A stretch of 42,206 nt of DNA from CAZDFU01 sp964504985. GTDB taxonomy: Bacteria; Patescibacteriota; Microgenomatia; Daviesbacterales; UBA10151. The DNA lies in contig CAZDFU010000008.1 in the NCBI GenBank assembly GCA_964504985.1, positions 1 through 42,206 on the forward strand, written 5' to 3'. A program made the position numbers and the translations under genes. The notes under the pieces are model-generated. The model was not told the origin of the DNA and searched no databases. It was given only the letters and a program-made list of their open reading frames with translations. Of the stretch, positions 30,984 through 38,968 are shown in pieces (position 1 is the first letter of the stretch; each line of letters begins with the position of its first letter).

Positions 30984-33965
30984 TTGATTATCCACTTAGA
31001 TACCTTTTATCTCTCTTGCATTCCCAACCCTAAGTGGTACGATTTACGCGTGGATGATTTAGGTCAAAATATCAAACAAAATACGGGTATATTACTTGCG
31101 AGAAACACACCTGTGGCTTTAGTTGTGGGAGCAGATAGTTTTTTGGGCTCACACCTGGTAGACAAGCTGCTTTTAAAAGAACTACAGGTGGTTGGCAGCA
31201 CTGATAAAAGATACGGGCAAAAAGAGAACTTATCAAAGGCTGTTGAAAGCCGGGATTTTCATAAGATATCTGATATTGAGGATGATTTAGATCTTAAACG
31301 TTTGGATTATATATTTGTTCTGCCAAATAAGGAACTTAAATTAAAGCCTGTTTTAGAAATATTTAAAAAAACCAAATGCAGATTATTGCTGATATCCTCT
31401 ATAGATTTATATAGCCAGGATAATGCCTCCCATGAATTAAAATGGCTAAAAGATACTGAGGTTGAAGTTGCCCAGGCTGCAAAAGAAAATAATTTAAATG
31501 CGCGGATCTTAAGATTGGGACCTGTTTTTGGTCCGAGGATGAGTTTTGAGGAAATTTATGGAGAGTTAGACCCAGTAGCCCGCTTAATAGCACAGTCTTT
31601 AAATGGTAATCTGCAAAAAGAAACTGCTTTAGAATTTTCCTCCAGAGCTTTGTATATAGACGATGCGGTTAATTTAGCCATCAAGTGTATTTTTGCAGGA
31701 GCAACAGCCCAGAAAATATTTGATGGATGTTTGCCTGTGCCAATAAAAGTTTCTGAGATTAAACAAATTCTTCTGGACCCCCTTTGGTATGAAAATAGAA
31801 ACTTTGAGCCATCAGAGCTTCCGCCTTGGCCTACACCAAAACTAAAAAAAACAATTCATTTTTTAAATTGGCACACAAAAACAAAATTAGTGGAGAATTT
31901 ACGGAAAACTTTGCAGTTTTTCAAAGACAACGAGATTAAAGTACCAGAGCCAGAGGGCAAAAAGGCGGAAAATGCAGGGGATAATGGTTGGAGAAATGAG
32001 AAGCTGGAGGAACTGCAGGCATTAAGAGAGGGGAGTATCAAAAAAGTTGAATTCAAAAAAGATGAGGCTGGTAAAAAAGAAGTTGAAAAAGGGGGCAGCA
32101 AGCCAAAAATTTCCTTCTTTTTTTCAGCCGTTTTTCTGATTTTAGCAGTTATTCTAATAACTTACTCTTTATTTTGGCCTTTGGCAGCAATGGGGTGGGG
32201 GATATTGACCTTTAGATCTCAGCTAAGCTCAGCTATAAATAATTTAGAAAAAGGGGAGTTTGAAAAGGGTTTGGTGTCTGTGAACCGTGCCAATATGGGT
32301 GTTTCTCAGGCAAAATTAATCTATTATTCTTTTGATCCTGTTAGAAAAACAAACCTTCTTAAATCTCAATTTGAATTAGGAGATAACATGGCAAATCTGG
32401 CAACCTTGTCTGTTTCATCAGCTCAAAATACCATACTTGGTATTCAGGCGCTTTACCAGAGTCTGAGTAGTATAACAGGGGAGAATGCAGGATCTCCTAT
32501 AGAATATTTTGAGGCCAGCAAGTCTTACCTTGCCTTAGCAGATGAGCAACTGCAAAAAAGTCAGGCTTTGCTTTTAAATGAAGATTTTAAATTTTCTATA
32601 CCCAAACTTGTAAAAAATAGGATAGAGGATTTATCCAAGCGCCTTGATCATTATTCAACCCTGGTTAAACAAGCCCGTGCTTTAAGCATTTTGCTTGCTG
32701 AAGTGGTTGGAAAAGAGGGAAACAAAAACTATTTGGTGCTTCTGCAAAATAATAGCGAGCTCAGGCCAACAGGGGGATTTATTGGTTCAGTAGCCTTGGT
32801 GTCTTTTGAAGGAGGAAAGTTAAAAAAGCTGGAAGCTCAGGATGTCTATGCCATAGATGGTTCTTTAAAAACACATGTTGAACCGCCTAAGGAAATAGCA
32901 CAAGATTTAGGCCAGAAAGATTATTTCCTAAGGGATTCTAACTGGGAGCCTGATTTTCCAACTGCAGCCAGGCAGGCAGAATGGTTTTATAACAAGGAAA
33001 CAGGCCAAAGGGTAGAGGGGGTAGTAGCTTTAGATATCTCTGCTGTGGAGAATATTTTGGCAGTTCTAGGGCCTTTGGACCTTCCGGATTATAATGAAAA
33101 GGTAACAGAGGATAACTTGTTTGCCACCTCTGTTTCTCATGCAGAAGTTAATTTTTTCCCAGGAACACAGGCAAAAAAAAGTTTTTTAACGGCTTTGGTG
33201 CAGGGGTTATTTAACAAATTATTTTTTCTCCCAGATCAAAATTGGCCTGCGATTGTTACATCTTTAGGAAAATCTTTAGAAGAAAAGCATATGAGTATAT
33301 ATTTGGATGATCCCAAACTTTTCTCTTATCTTATTTCTCAAAATTGGGCTTCTGTAATGCCAAGGGCAGGGGATGAAAAAAATGGAGTATTGGCTGATTT
33401 CTTAGCTCCTGTTGAAGCAAATTTGGGGGCAAACAAGGCAAATTATTATTTAGACAGAAGCTATAATTTGGAAACTGTTATAGGTAAGGATGGAGAAGTG
33501 CAACATGTTTTACGCATAGCATATACCAATAGAAGCTCATCAGATGCTTTTCCTGGGGGAACATATAAAAATAGGATGAGGATATATTTGCCTTTTGGAA
33601 CCAAAATAAACAAGGTTTCCTGGGGAGAAAGTAATATTTTCAGCCAGGTGCAAAATTTTGTAGATTACGGAAGATCTGGCTACTCTTTTCTTTTAGAACT
33701 CAAACCAAAAGAGCAGAAAACTCTGGTGGTGGAATATCAAAATCTTCAGAAGCTAAAATTTGAGGGTAAAACTGCTTTATATAAGTTAAATGTGATAAAA
33801 CAATCAGGCACTTTAAAAGACCCTTTTGAATGGACTCTTTCTTACCCTTTAAATATGAAGTTATCAGCTAACTTACCAGAGGGCGGGTTGGCAGATCCGC
33901 AGCAGAAGATTATCACAACAGACCTATCCAAAGACCGCAAGTTTGAGGTAGAGTTTATGAAATGA
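30984..33965 (+). CDS. NAD-epimerase-like/DUF4012 fusion protein
   Basis: The 993-residue protein joins two parts. Residues about 40-310 look like an extended short-chain dehydrogenase/epimerase: VALVVGADSFLGSHLVDKLL is a Rossmann start and LNARILRLGPVFGPR is the usual later motif. The expected YxxxK pair is not visible, since the matching region reads LKWLKDTEVEVAQA. A charged linker leads to a membrane helix (about 378-410). A large DUF4012 domain follows, with NNSELRPTGGFIGSVALVS and AVLGPLDLPDYNE. The DUF4012 part faces outside and is thought to be envelope-related. The TTG start at 30984 is uncertain; GTG at 31050 or later is possible. Confidence 0.85.
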   Translation: MIIHLDTFYLSCIPNPKWYDLRVDDLGQNIKQNTGILLARNTPVALVVGADSFLGSHLVDKLLLKELQVVGSTDKRYGQKENLSKAVESRDFHKISDIEDDLDLKRLDYIFVLPNKELKLKPVLEIFKKTKCRLLLISSIDLYSQDNASHELKWLKDTEVEVAQAAKENNLNARILRLGPVFGPRMSFEEIYGELDPVARLIAQSLNGNLQKETALEFSSRALYIDDAVNLAIKCIFAGATAQKIFDGCLPVPIKVSEIKQILLDPLWYENRNFEPSELPPWPTPKLKKTIHFLNWHTKTKLVENLRKTLQFFKDNEIKVPEPEGKKAENAGDNGWRNEKLEELQALREGSIKKVEFKKDEAGKKEVEKGGSKPKISFFFSAVFLILAVILITYSLFWPLAAMGWGILTFRSQLSSAINNLEKGEFEKGLVSVNRANMGVSQAKLIYYSFDPVRKTNLLKSQFELGDNMANLATLSVSSAQNTILGIQALYQSLSSITGENAGSPIEYFEASKSYLALADEQLQKSQALLLNEDFKFSIPKLVKNRIEDLSKRLDHYSTLVKQARALSILLAEVVGKEGNKNYLVLLQNNSELRPTGGFIGSVALVSFEGGKLKKLEAQDVYAIDGSLKTHVEPPKEIAQDLGQKDYFLRDSNWEPDFPTAARQAEWFYNKETGQRVEGVVALDISAVENILAVLGPLDLPDYNEKVTEDNLFATSVSHAEVNFFPGTQAKKSFLTALVQGLFNKLFFLPDQNWPAIVTSLGKSLEEKHMSIYLDDPKLFSYLISQNWASVMPRAGDEKNGVLADFLAPVEANLGANKANYYLDRSYNLETVIGKDGEVQHVLRIAYTNRSSSDAFPGGTYKNRMRIYLPFGTKINKVSWGESNIFSQVQNFVDYGRSGYSFLLELKPKEQKTLVVEYQNLQKLKFEGKTALYKLNVIKQSGTLKDPFEWTLSYPLNMKLSANLPEGGLADPQQKIITTDLSKDRKFEVEFMK

Positions 33966-34102
33966 TAAAAAGCGTTGGTTTAGCTTGAAATTGCTGGCAC
34001 GTGTTAATACTATGGGTTTTTTTGGGAGTGTATTATTCTTTGATAAGGGTGTAAGCTTTTTGGGCTTGCGAAGCAAGGCTGGATATGTTAAATTAACAGG
34101 TC
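33966..34102. other. Intergenic region before rplY
   Basis: This stretch has a T-run (34016-34023) and the weak stem CTTGC-GAA-GCAAG near 34065-34077, but no strong terminator or riboswitch I can identify. The rplY promoter is at its end. Confidence 0.5.
34066..34094 (+). promoter_or_regulatory. Promoter of rplY
   Basis: TTGCGA (34066-34071) and TAAATT (34089-34094) are 17 bp apart, with a TG one base before the -10. The ATG at 34103 is eight bases after the -10, again suggesting a leaderless mRNA. Confidence 0.6.
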
Positions 34103-34867
34103 ATGGACAGATTAAGTTTAAAAGCTGAGGAGAGAATAATCCTTGGTAAAAAAGTTAAAAGTTTAAGAAAAAACGGCAAGTTACCAGGCCACGTTTTTGG
34201 TAAAGGTGTGGGTGGCGAGAATGTGTTGGTTTCTGTATCTGATTTTATCAAAACCTTTCACCAGGCAGGTGAAACAGGCTTGATTGATCTAAAAATTGGT
34301 GCTGAAAAAGTTAGGCCTGTTTTGGTCCGTGAAGTGCAGTATGACCCAATGAATGGTTCTCCGATCCACATTGATTTTTATCAGGTTAATTTAGCTGAGA
34401 AAGTTAAGGTGTCAGTTCCAATAGAACTGGTTGGAGAGCAGCCGGAGAAAGTACATCTTGGTGAGGTTATTGTTTTACAAACTCTAAATGAGTTAGAAGT
34501 TGAAGCATTGCCAACAGATTTAATTGAGAAATTAGAAGTGGATATTTCTACCCTCAAGGAAATTGATGATGCCATAACAGTCGGACAATTAAATTATGAC
34601 CACCAAAAATTAACTGTTTCTGCAGAGCCAGAAGAAATAGTAGTTAAACTAGCTCCTGCTGTTACAGCAGAGATGGAACAGCTCTTAGAAGAGCAGGCTG
34701 CTGAAACAGCTGAGGTTGCAGCTGAGGAAGAAGTGCCTGCTGAGGGAGAAGTTAAAGAAGGTGAAGTTAAGGAAGCTGGAGAAGGCACAGAAGAGGGAGC
34801 TGAAGTTACTGAAGGCGAAGCTAAAGAAGGTGCTCCTGAGGCTAAAGAAGGTGGAGAAAAAGCCTAA
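34103..34867 (+). CDS. rplY: Ribosomal protein bL25 (CTC form) with acidic tail
   Basis: The 254-residue protein has the N-terminal L25 domain (KVKSLRKNGKLPGHVFGKG, residues 18-36, and VQYDPMNGSPIHIDFYQV) and the C-terminal CTC beta domain. It binds 5S rRNA. The last 65 residues are an acidic, Ala/Glu/Gly-rich tail with repeated KEG(G/E)/EGE units, probably disordered; this makes the protein longer than the usual CTC form (about 200). It is a single-gene unit. Confidence 0.94.
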   Translation: MDRLSLKAEERIILGKKVKSLRKNGKLPGHVFGKGVGGENVLVSVSDFIKTFHQAGETGLIDLKIGAEKVRPVLVREVQYDPMNGSPIHIDFYQVNLAEKVKVSVPIELVGEQPEKVHLGEVIVLQTLNELEVEALPTDLIEKLEVDISTLKEIDDAITVGQLNYDHQKLTVSAEPEEIVVKLAPAVTAEMEQLLEEQAAETAEVAAEEEVPAEGEVKEGEVKEAGEGTEEGAEVTEGEAKEGAPEAKEGGEKA

Positions 34868-34907
34868 CTCTACGGTTAATTTGCGTCAATTGTGCGGGAA
34901 TCCAATT

Positions 34908-35318
34908 TTAAGCAGCTTCAGAAGGTCTAAAAGTCACTATTTTTTGTGCTCCTATAAATCTTACTTCAGTTAATCTTGTTGATTCTCCTTGAGTATGATT
35001 TATAATCTCCAGCCGGCGTTTCCCAACAGGTAATTGAGCTGTAAAATTACGGCCTTCTTCATGATACATATGGTTTTCCCATTCTATGCTAAGGTCTATA
35101 ATGCCAAGTTCAGTATTATGGGGCCAATGTCCTGTTACAGGCTCTTCTTTATAGCCTCTTAATTTAAAAACCTCTTCTTTTAGTCTGCTAACCAGACTTT
35201 GAAGCGCTAAAGCATCCTCTATTGCCAAAGGGTGGGGGCCTGGATCTGAAGCAGGTATTAGATCTTCTAAGAGCCTGGTTCTTGCTATTGCTTCAGCAAT
35301 CAGATGCGTTTCAATCAT
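34908..35318 (-). CDS. Hypothetical protein, 136 residues
   Basis: I do not recognise this protein. It starts with a helical segment (about 1-60, TRLLEDLIPAS and AIEDALALQSLVSRLKEEVF), then a beta-rich part with LGIIDLSIEWEN and KRRLEIINHT. No signal peptide or membrane helix is seen, so it is soluble. It has its own extended -10 promoter although it follows valS on the same strand, 48 bp away. The two convergent ends here, with rplY at 34867, are 40 bp apart. Confidence 0.65.
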   Translation of the reverse strand: MIETHLIAEAIARTRLLEDLIPASDPGPHPLAIEDALALQSLVSRLKEEVFKLRGYKEEPVTGHWPHNTELGIIDLSIEWENHMYHEEGRNFTAQLPVGKRRLEIINHTQGESTRLTEVRFIGAQKIVTFRPSEAA

Positions 35319-35328
35319 AATGAGATGT

Positions 35329-35357
35329 ATTCTAACACTTTAGTCAAGGCTAGTTAA
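35329..35357 (-). promoter_or_regulatory. Promoter of the 136-residue unknown gene
   Basis: On minus, TTAACT (35352-35357) and TAGAAT (35329-35334) are 17 bp apart, with TG preceding the -10 by one base. The start codon is ten bases downstream, giving almost no leader. Confidence 0.55.
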
Positions 35358-35366
35358 GCCTGCTCT

Positions 35367-37550
35367 TTACTTATTATTAAGCGGCCATTTCGTGACCATG
35401 ATTGATTTACCGCTGTGAGGAAGTTTTTGCCAAAGTTCCTCGGTGATAAAAGGCATTACCGGGTGAAGTAATTCAAGTGATGTTTTAAATACATATTCTA
35501 AAATTGGTTGAGCATCAACTCTTCTCATCTTTGTGATTTCAATATACTTATCTGCAAATTCATGCCAGATAAATTCATACAATGCATCTGTGGCATCATG
35601 AAATCTATATTGATCCAAAGCTTTACTGACTTTTTTGGAGGTTTCTTTAAGTTTTTCCAAAATTGCCTTGTCATCCTGAGTGAAACGAAGGATCTCTGTA
35701 TTCGCTGCAAGCGAGGCTCGCCTTTGCCGGTTTGTTTCAGAATTAATCTGGAGACTATTCACTTCCTTCAGAATGACACTGTCTAAATGCTGAGCATCAT
35801 CAGGAGCAAAATCAATAATAAATCTGCCAATATTCCAGAGCTTATTGGTAAAATTTCTCATAGCCTGAAGTTTTGGATGAGATAAGGCTTGGTCATGACC
35901 AAATGCAGTTCCATAAACTAAAGCCATCCTGGCTGCATCTGCCCCGTATTGATCAACAACCTCCATGGGGTCCACCACATTCCCTTTGGACTTGCTCATT
36001 TTTTTGCCCAGAGGATCTAAAACTTTACCATGTAAAACAATATCTTTAAATGGTACTTTTTTAGTTGTAAAAAGGCCCAGCATCACCATCCTGGCCACCC
36101 AGAAAAGCAAGATATCATACATGGTTTCCATGACAGAGGTGGGGTAGAATTTTTCAAAATCTCTTTCCCTGGTGGTCTGTAGAGCAGCGAAGGGCCATTG
36201 TCCTGAGGAAAACCATGTATCAAAAACATCAGAGTCTCTTTCCAGATTTTTTGAGTTGCAATTAGGGCATTTTTCCAAAGTTTCACCTTCACTAACAGCC
36301 CATTTTTGGCAATCCCGGCAATACCAGGCAGGAATTTGAATTCCCCAGACAACTTGTCTTGAGATATTCCAGTCTTTTATATTTTCCAGCCACCTAAAGT
36401 AAGTTGATTCCCAATTTTTGGGATATATTTTAATTTCTCCCTTTTTGACTACTTCAATTGCACCCTTTGCCAATTCTTTAACATTAATAAACCACTGCTC
36501 TAAAGGAAGTGGTTCAATTTCTGTTCCGCACTTATAACAAACTCCCACCCTGTTTTTATATTTTTCATCAACTTTTTCAATTAAACCTTTTTCCTGCATC
36601 TCTTTTGCTATAGCAGCCCTTGCTTCTTTGACTCTCATTCCTGAAAATTTGCCCCCTTTTTCATTTAATCTGCCGTCAAAGCCAATAACTTGTTTTATTT
36701 CCAAGTTGTGCCTTTGGCCAATTTCAAAATCAACAGATGAGTGAGCAGGGGTAACTTTAACAACTCCTGTTCCAAATTTTTCCTCAACAGCCAAATCAGC
36801 TACTACTTTTATTTTGGCAGGGCCTAAAACTGTCTCAATATCAAGCTCTTTTCCTACATATTGTTTATATCTTTCATCATCAGGGTGAACTGCTATAGCT
36901 GTATCACCAAATTTGGTTTCCAGTCTGACTGTAGCTAAAGTTAGGGGACCATATTTTATATAGTAAAGGGGTGTAGTTCTGTCTTCATATAAAACTTCCA
37001 GATCAGAAAATGAAGTGCCATGTTTTGTGCAGTAATTAACAATTCTTTGTGACCTGTAAATCAAACCCTCATCAAATAATTTTTTAAATGTTTTATAAAC
37101 TACTTTGATAATATCTGGATCAAGAGTAAATTTCATTCTGGACCAGTCAACAGAAAAACCGAGTTTTCTTAATTGCCCCTCCATAGTGCCTTTATTGTTT
37201 TGAACAAAATCCCAAATCATCTGGTATAACTCTTCTCTTTTAAAATCAAACCTTGATTTTCCTTCCTCAGCCAGCTTTTTTTCAAAAACAACTTGTGTTT
37301 CAAATCCTGCATGATCTGAGCCAGGCAGCCAAAGAGTGGCAAAGCCCTTCATTCTTTTGTACCTAATTAAAATATCCTCAATTACATACATAGCATGTCC
37401 AAAATGAAGCGGGGCATTGGCATTTGGCGGGGGGAGTATGATGGTATAGGGTTTTCCATCAGGATTTACTTCAGGTTTAAAATAGCCAGATTGTTCCCAA
37501 AGTTTATACCAATTAGATTCAGTAGCTTTATGATCGTAAAGTTTGTCCAT
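35367..37550 (-). CDS. valS: Valyl-tRNA synthetase, short form with in-frame repeat insertion
   Basis: The 727-residue enzyme charges tRNA-Val. HFGH (49-52) is the HIGH motif, GKKMSKSKGN (KMSKS at 517-521) the second, with zinc-binding cysteine sets VCYKCGTE and YCRDCQ/CPNCNSK, the editing domain between, and GSDHAGFETQV. The protein ends soon after ITEELWQKLPHSG, without the long C-terminal coiled-coil arm of E. coli-type ValS (951 residues), so it is short. Residues about 591-627 in the anticodon-binding part are encoded by a GTCATCCTGAG-type repeat element. The start overlaps the stop of the upstream gene (TAATG). Confidence 0.96.
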   Translation of the reverse strand: MDKLYDHKATESNWYKLWEQSGYFKPEVNPDGKPYTIILPPPNANAPLHFGHAMYVIEDILIRYKRMKGFATLWLPGSDHAGFETQVVFEKKLAEEGKSRFDFKREELYQMIWDFVQNNKGTMEGQLRKLGFSVDWSRMKFTLDPDIIKVVYKTFKKLFDEGLIYRSQRIVNYCTKHGTSFSDLEVLYEDRTTPLYYIKYGPLTLATVRLETKFGDTAIAVHPDDERYKQYVGKELDIETVLGPAKIKVVADLAVEEKFGTGVVKVTPAHSSVDFEIGQRHNLEIKQVIGFDGRLNEKGGKFSGMRVKEARAAIAKEMQEKGLIEKVDEKYKNRVGVCYKCGTEIEPLPLEQWFINVKELAKGAIEVVKKGEIKIYPKNWESTYFRWLENIKDWNISRQVVWGIQIPAWYCRDCQKWAVSEGETLEKCPNCNSKNLERDSDVFDTWFSSGQWPFAALQTTRERDFEKFYPTSVMETMYDILLFWVARMVMLGLFTTKKVPFKDIVLHGKVLDPLGKKMSKSKGNVVDPMEVVDQYGADAARMALVYGTAFGHDQALSHPKLQAMRNFTNKLWNIGRFIIDFAPDDAQHLDSVILKEVNSLQINSETNRQRRASLAANTEILRFTQDDKAILEKLKETSKKVSKALDQYRFHDATDALYEFIWHEFADKYIEITKMRRVDAQPILEYVFKTSLELLHPVMPFITEELWQKLPHSGKSIMVTKWPLNNK
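35670..35780. repeat. Repeat element inserted in valS
   Basis: The element runs from GTCATCCTGAG (35670) to TTCAGAATGACA (to about 35779). The two ends are imperfect inverted copies of one another, and the start continues GTGAAACGAAGGATCTC. This wording belongs to a palindromic intergenic repeat known in many bacteria, seen from memory. Here the reading frame stays open through it. Confidence 0.75.
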
Positions 37551-37882
37551 TAGCTTAGATTTAAACCTCCCACTGGTTGAATGGATATTAATAAATCATT
37601 CATTAAGCTGATAGTTGGCTTTTTATCACCAGGTGCTGTATGAGGGTGTATTTCTACAAATACTGTGCTTGGATCAACAATACATCTTACTTGTCGGCCT
37701 AGGTCTAGTGTTACTTGATTAGGTTCTTCTATATCCCCCTTTAATTCAACAAGGCCTAATGGATAAATATATCCTTTACCTAATAATAATACTGACTGTT
37801 TATTTTCTACTCCCATAAAACACGCCATCCATGTTTTGGGACGAACGTGTAAGTTAAATGTATTACAAGAACGTGGTACCAC
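37550..37882 (-). CDS. Hypothetical protein, 110 residues
   Basis: I do not recognise this protein. The longest frame starts at GTG and is predicted soluble, beta-rich, with a proline-containing C-terminal part (VDPSTVFVEIHPHTAPGDK). A later start at the second methionine (residue 19, MACFMG) is possible. It ends on the start codon of valS, so the genes are cotranslated. It could be a small partner or an unrelated passenger. Confidence 0.5.
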   Translation of the reverse strand: MVPRSCNTFNLHVRPKTWMACFMGVENKQSVLLLGKGYIYPLGLVELKGDIEEPNQVTLDLGRQVRCIVDPSTVFVEIHPHTAPGDKKPTISLMNDLLISIQPVGGLNLS

Positions 37883-37975
37883 CCAAATTACTTCTTAATT
37901 AGTTTAAACTCCCTGGGCGACGTTACCTCCCAAGTACAAGTGTTTAATAAAGTATATGTTTTCAAACAAGCAAAA

Positions 37976-38269
37976 TCAAGTTGAATTTACAAAATTCGGT
38001 TGGATAAGGGTGGAGGCTTTTGGAAATTTATAAATTCTAAGACTTTTTCTTGTCGGAAGTATAACTATGAACTTATCTTCTTGAGGGTTTTCATATAGGC
38101 CAATAGGATTTTGATATGAGATTTGTCTGCCCGCACAGGTTACTACCGCACTTTCCAGCCTGGAATTTTTTCCTCCAGCTCTTGTATAGATGGGTATTAT
38201 TGGATCAGGCTTTACAGGTCTATGATATAGATTTCTGATTTCTTGACAACTTAAGATTCTTTCGCTCAT
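37976..38269 (-). CDS. Hypothetical protein, 97 residues
   Basis: I do not recognise this protein. It is basic and seems to form a small soluble domain (RNLYHRPVKPDPIIPIYTRAGG, then DKFIVILPTRKSLRIYKFP). A Shine-Dalgarno-like AGGAA lies at 38275-38279 before the ATG, six bases away. It follows the sigma factor gene by 53 bp and may be cotranscribed. Confidence 0.5.
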   Translation of the reverse strand: MSERILSCQEIRNLYHRPVKPDPIIPIYTRAGGKNSRLESAVVTCAGRQISYQNPIGLYENPQEDKFIVILPTRKSLRIYKFPKASTLIQPNFVNST

Positions 38270-38322
38270 AAAAATTCCTATAGGCTATAAAGTAAGTATT
38301 GTAGAGTCTAGATTTGAATTTG

Positions 38323-38964
38323 TCAAATATCAGCAGCAGGATTCTCTAATCTATGGATTGTTGTTAGTTTATCTCTAAAGGCTGCTCTCGCTCTATTTAA
38401 TAGAGCCTTTACCGCTCCTTTTGAAGTTGCTAATATCTCAGACATTTCTTCTGCGGTTAAACCCTCAAAATAATGGGACCGGAGAGCAGAAGAGTAATTA
38501 TGGGGTAAGGTGTCGAGTATTGCGCCGATAGCCTCTGTCCTTTCTTTTTCCAAAAATATTTCCTCAGGATTATTTGTGTTTTGTTGTGGAGCAAATAAGG
38601 GTAGGGTTTCACCGCTAAAAGTGGGTTGAGTATCTGTAGGATTACCAGTTGAACTAAAGGGGTTTGTCTTTTGTCGAGATGCGTTTCTTAAATCATTTTG
38701 TGTTAAAAAGACCGTAGTTCTTTTAGCATATCTTAAAATAGATTCAGCTAATGTTGGATGTTGCTGTGTAAATGGTCCAAGCATAACTTTCTCAGCAATG
38801 TTTAGAAAAACTTGCTGGGTAATATCCCAAGATCTGTCGGCTCCTCCAACCCTTCTATAGATTACTCCAAATATCTCGTATCTTTTAGTTACATATACTT
38901 CTGCTAAAGCAGCAAGGCCTTCTTCTAAAGTAAAATTTCTTACTGGATTTTCTACTAACGTCAT
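38323..38964 (-). CDS. ECF-type RNA polymerase sigma factor
   Basis: The 213-residue protein has a sigma-2-like region (about 25-75) with RYEIFGVIYRRVGGADRSWDITQQVFLNIAEK and a sigma-4 region (about 145-200) with LDTLPHNYSSALRSHYFEGLTAEEMSEIL, a helix-turn-helix ending KGAVKALLNRARAAF. A Ser/Thr/Asn-rich linker joins them. It would direct RNA polymerase to a set of promoters. It lies four bases after tsaD, so is probably cotranscribed. No anti-sigma gene is visible. Confidence 0.82.
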   Translation of the reverse strand: MTLVENPVRNFTLEEGLAALAEVYVTKRYEIFGVIYRRVGGADRSWDITQQVFLNIAEKVMLGPFTQQHPTLAESILRYAKRTTVFLTQNDLRNASRQKTNPFSSTGNPTDTQPTFSGETLPLFAPQQNTNNPEEIFLEKERTEAIGAILDTLPHNYSSALRSHYFEGLTAEEMSEILATSKGAVKALLNRARAAFRDKLTTIHRLENPAADI

Positions 38965-38968
38965 ATAG

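Noticed and set aside
33966..34102. Riboswitch upstream of rplY
   Set aside because: No recognisable conserved aptamer; the promoter near 34089 implies the region is not transcribed as a leader.
34716..34973. 85-codon open reading frame in another frame of rplY
   Set aside because: It is a shadow of the Glu/Ala-rich acidic tail; the low-complexity lysine/leucine product is a frame artefact.
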